DNA of 64,000 nucleotides from assembly GCF_001894805.1 (NCBI RefSeq), contig NZ_BCWX01000004.1, forward strand, positions 248,001 through 312,000, given 5' to 3'. The notes beneath the pieces are model-generated. The model saw nothing but the letters and a program-made list of their open reading frames with translations. It was not told the DNA's origin and searched no databases. Made by a program: the position numbers and the translations under genes. The stretch is from Rhodococcus globerulus NBRC 14531 (lineage in GTDB: Bacteria; Actinomycetota; Actinomycetes; Mycobacteriales; Mycobacteriaceae). Shown in pieces: positions 63,434 to 64,000 of this stretch; position 1 is the stretch's first letter; the number at the start of each line of letters is the position of its first letter.

Positions 63434-63789
63434 AGCCGATCCTTTCGGACAAGAACCGTGGGGTTTCATCTACACGTTAATCCCGCGGCCTCTCCGGCGA
63501 AGCGAAACTGCTCGGTTGACCGGAGCAGGCGAGCACATTGTGGCATAGACGATTTTGATACTGGAACCGAAAAGTTGAGCACGAGACTACGTATCCGATA
63601 TCGAGTTCTCCGGCGATCTAACATCCCTCAAACAATGGGATCCGTAACCGCTCTCGTGCCCAACTGATGCGAAATTGTCGGATACCCCAGTAACTCACCT
63701 ACTATGCAGTCGACTGCAATCAGTCACGAATGTATAGCGCGACAAGTCCATCGATCCCGCATATCCCACTAACTTCAGCAAGGACAATT
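63434..63789. other. Intergenic region without a gene
   Basis: This stretch of about 356 bp lies between two divergent genes. It holds a perfect 14-bp palindrome, TGCAGTCGACTGCA (63705-63718), 72 bp before the lipoprotein start. No coding ORF or RNA gene could be supported. Confidence 0.5.
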
Positions 63790-64000
63790 ATGCTCACCTC
63801 ACGTAATTTCTCCTCTAAATTTCGGTCGACACACAACATCATGCGATCCATCATTATCGCTGGCTGTGCAATCGCAACGCTCGCCGCGTGCTCGAGCGAA
63901 ACGGACACCAATGCTGTTACGACAACAACGGAATCGATGACAACAACTACCAGCACCGCGCCCCGGACCACGACAACACCAGTTCCTATCACGACCACGA
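63790..64000 (+). CDS. Lipoprotein with Thr-rich linker (partial, C-terminus beyond window)
   Basis: The first 70 residues are visible. A long signal peptide ends in the lipobox LAAC, followed by SSETDTN and a Thr-rich run that forms a spacer to a domain outside the window. AAGGA lies six bases before the ATG at 63790; an in-frame ATG at 63841 lacks a ribosome site. The function is unknown. Confidence 0.75.
   Translation, partial: MLTSRNFSSKFRSTHNIMRSIIIAGCAIATLAACSSETDTNAVTTTTESMTTTTSTAPRTTTTPVPITTT

Overview
The window reads as chromosomal DNA of a high-GC actinomycete, most likely Rhodococcus of the erythropolis/qingshengii group. Evidence: dense genes with GTG/TTG starts and 4-nt stop/start overlaps, mycothiol-dependent formaldehyde dehydrogenase, an NDMA-dependent alcohol dehydrogenase, F420-type oxidoreductases, and a catRABC-pheR-pheA2A1 arrangement that I recall from the R. 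erythropolis literature. No rRNA, tRNA, CRISPR array or insertion sequence was seen.

1-19.6 kb holds small regulator-plus-enzyme modules: FUSC/MarR, thioesterase/HxlR, NmrA-type reductase/Rrf2 with a 48-bp palindrome, XRE with a dehydrogenase-MFS-cupin operon, AlkB, ArsR-SRPBCC, an Ada-like domain, a 2OG oxygenase broken by a nonsense codon, an AarF/UbiB kinase, a PucR regulator and an NDMA alcohol dehydrogenase.

19.6-36.2 kb is an aromatic hub. catA-catB-catC cleave catechol, under the divergent IclR regulator catR. pheR and pheA2A1 (two-component phenol hydroxylase) turn phenol into catechol. benA-benB-benC-benD-benK, a LuxR-type regulator and benE take up benzoate and convert it to catechol. 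benA carries a 1-nt frameshift, and BenC carries an unusual C-terminal FCD-like domain.

36.2-42.5 kb is accessory: an AztD-like zinc lipoprotein behind a Zur-like box, an orphan SUKH protein, VOC, WYL, pentapeptide-repeat and TetR/SDR genes.

42.4-59.9 kb looks like a methylated-amine nitrogen and carbon island: a sarcosine-oxidase-like flavoprotein, an ammonium channel, an XRE-cupin regulator, an N-methylglutamate-synthase-like trio (glxB/C/D type), a gamma-glutamylmethylamide-synthetase-like GlnT, then a cupin, two DmmA-like proteins, one ferredoxin-type reductase and two DUF3445 heme N-demethylase-like proteins. A dienelactone-hydrolase-like gene follows. Mycothiol formaldehyde dehydrogenase with its MBL-fold partner closes the block and would remove the formaldehyde that oxidative N-demethylation releases.

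60-64 kb holds a kinase-like/LuxR fusion, a secreted DUF4185 protein, a DUF389 membrane protein and the start of a lipoprotein.
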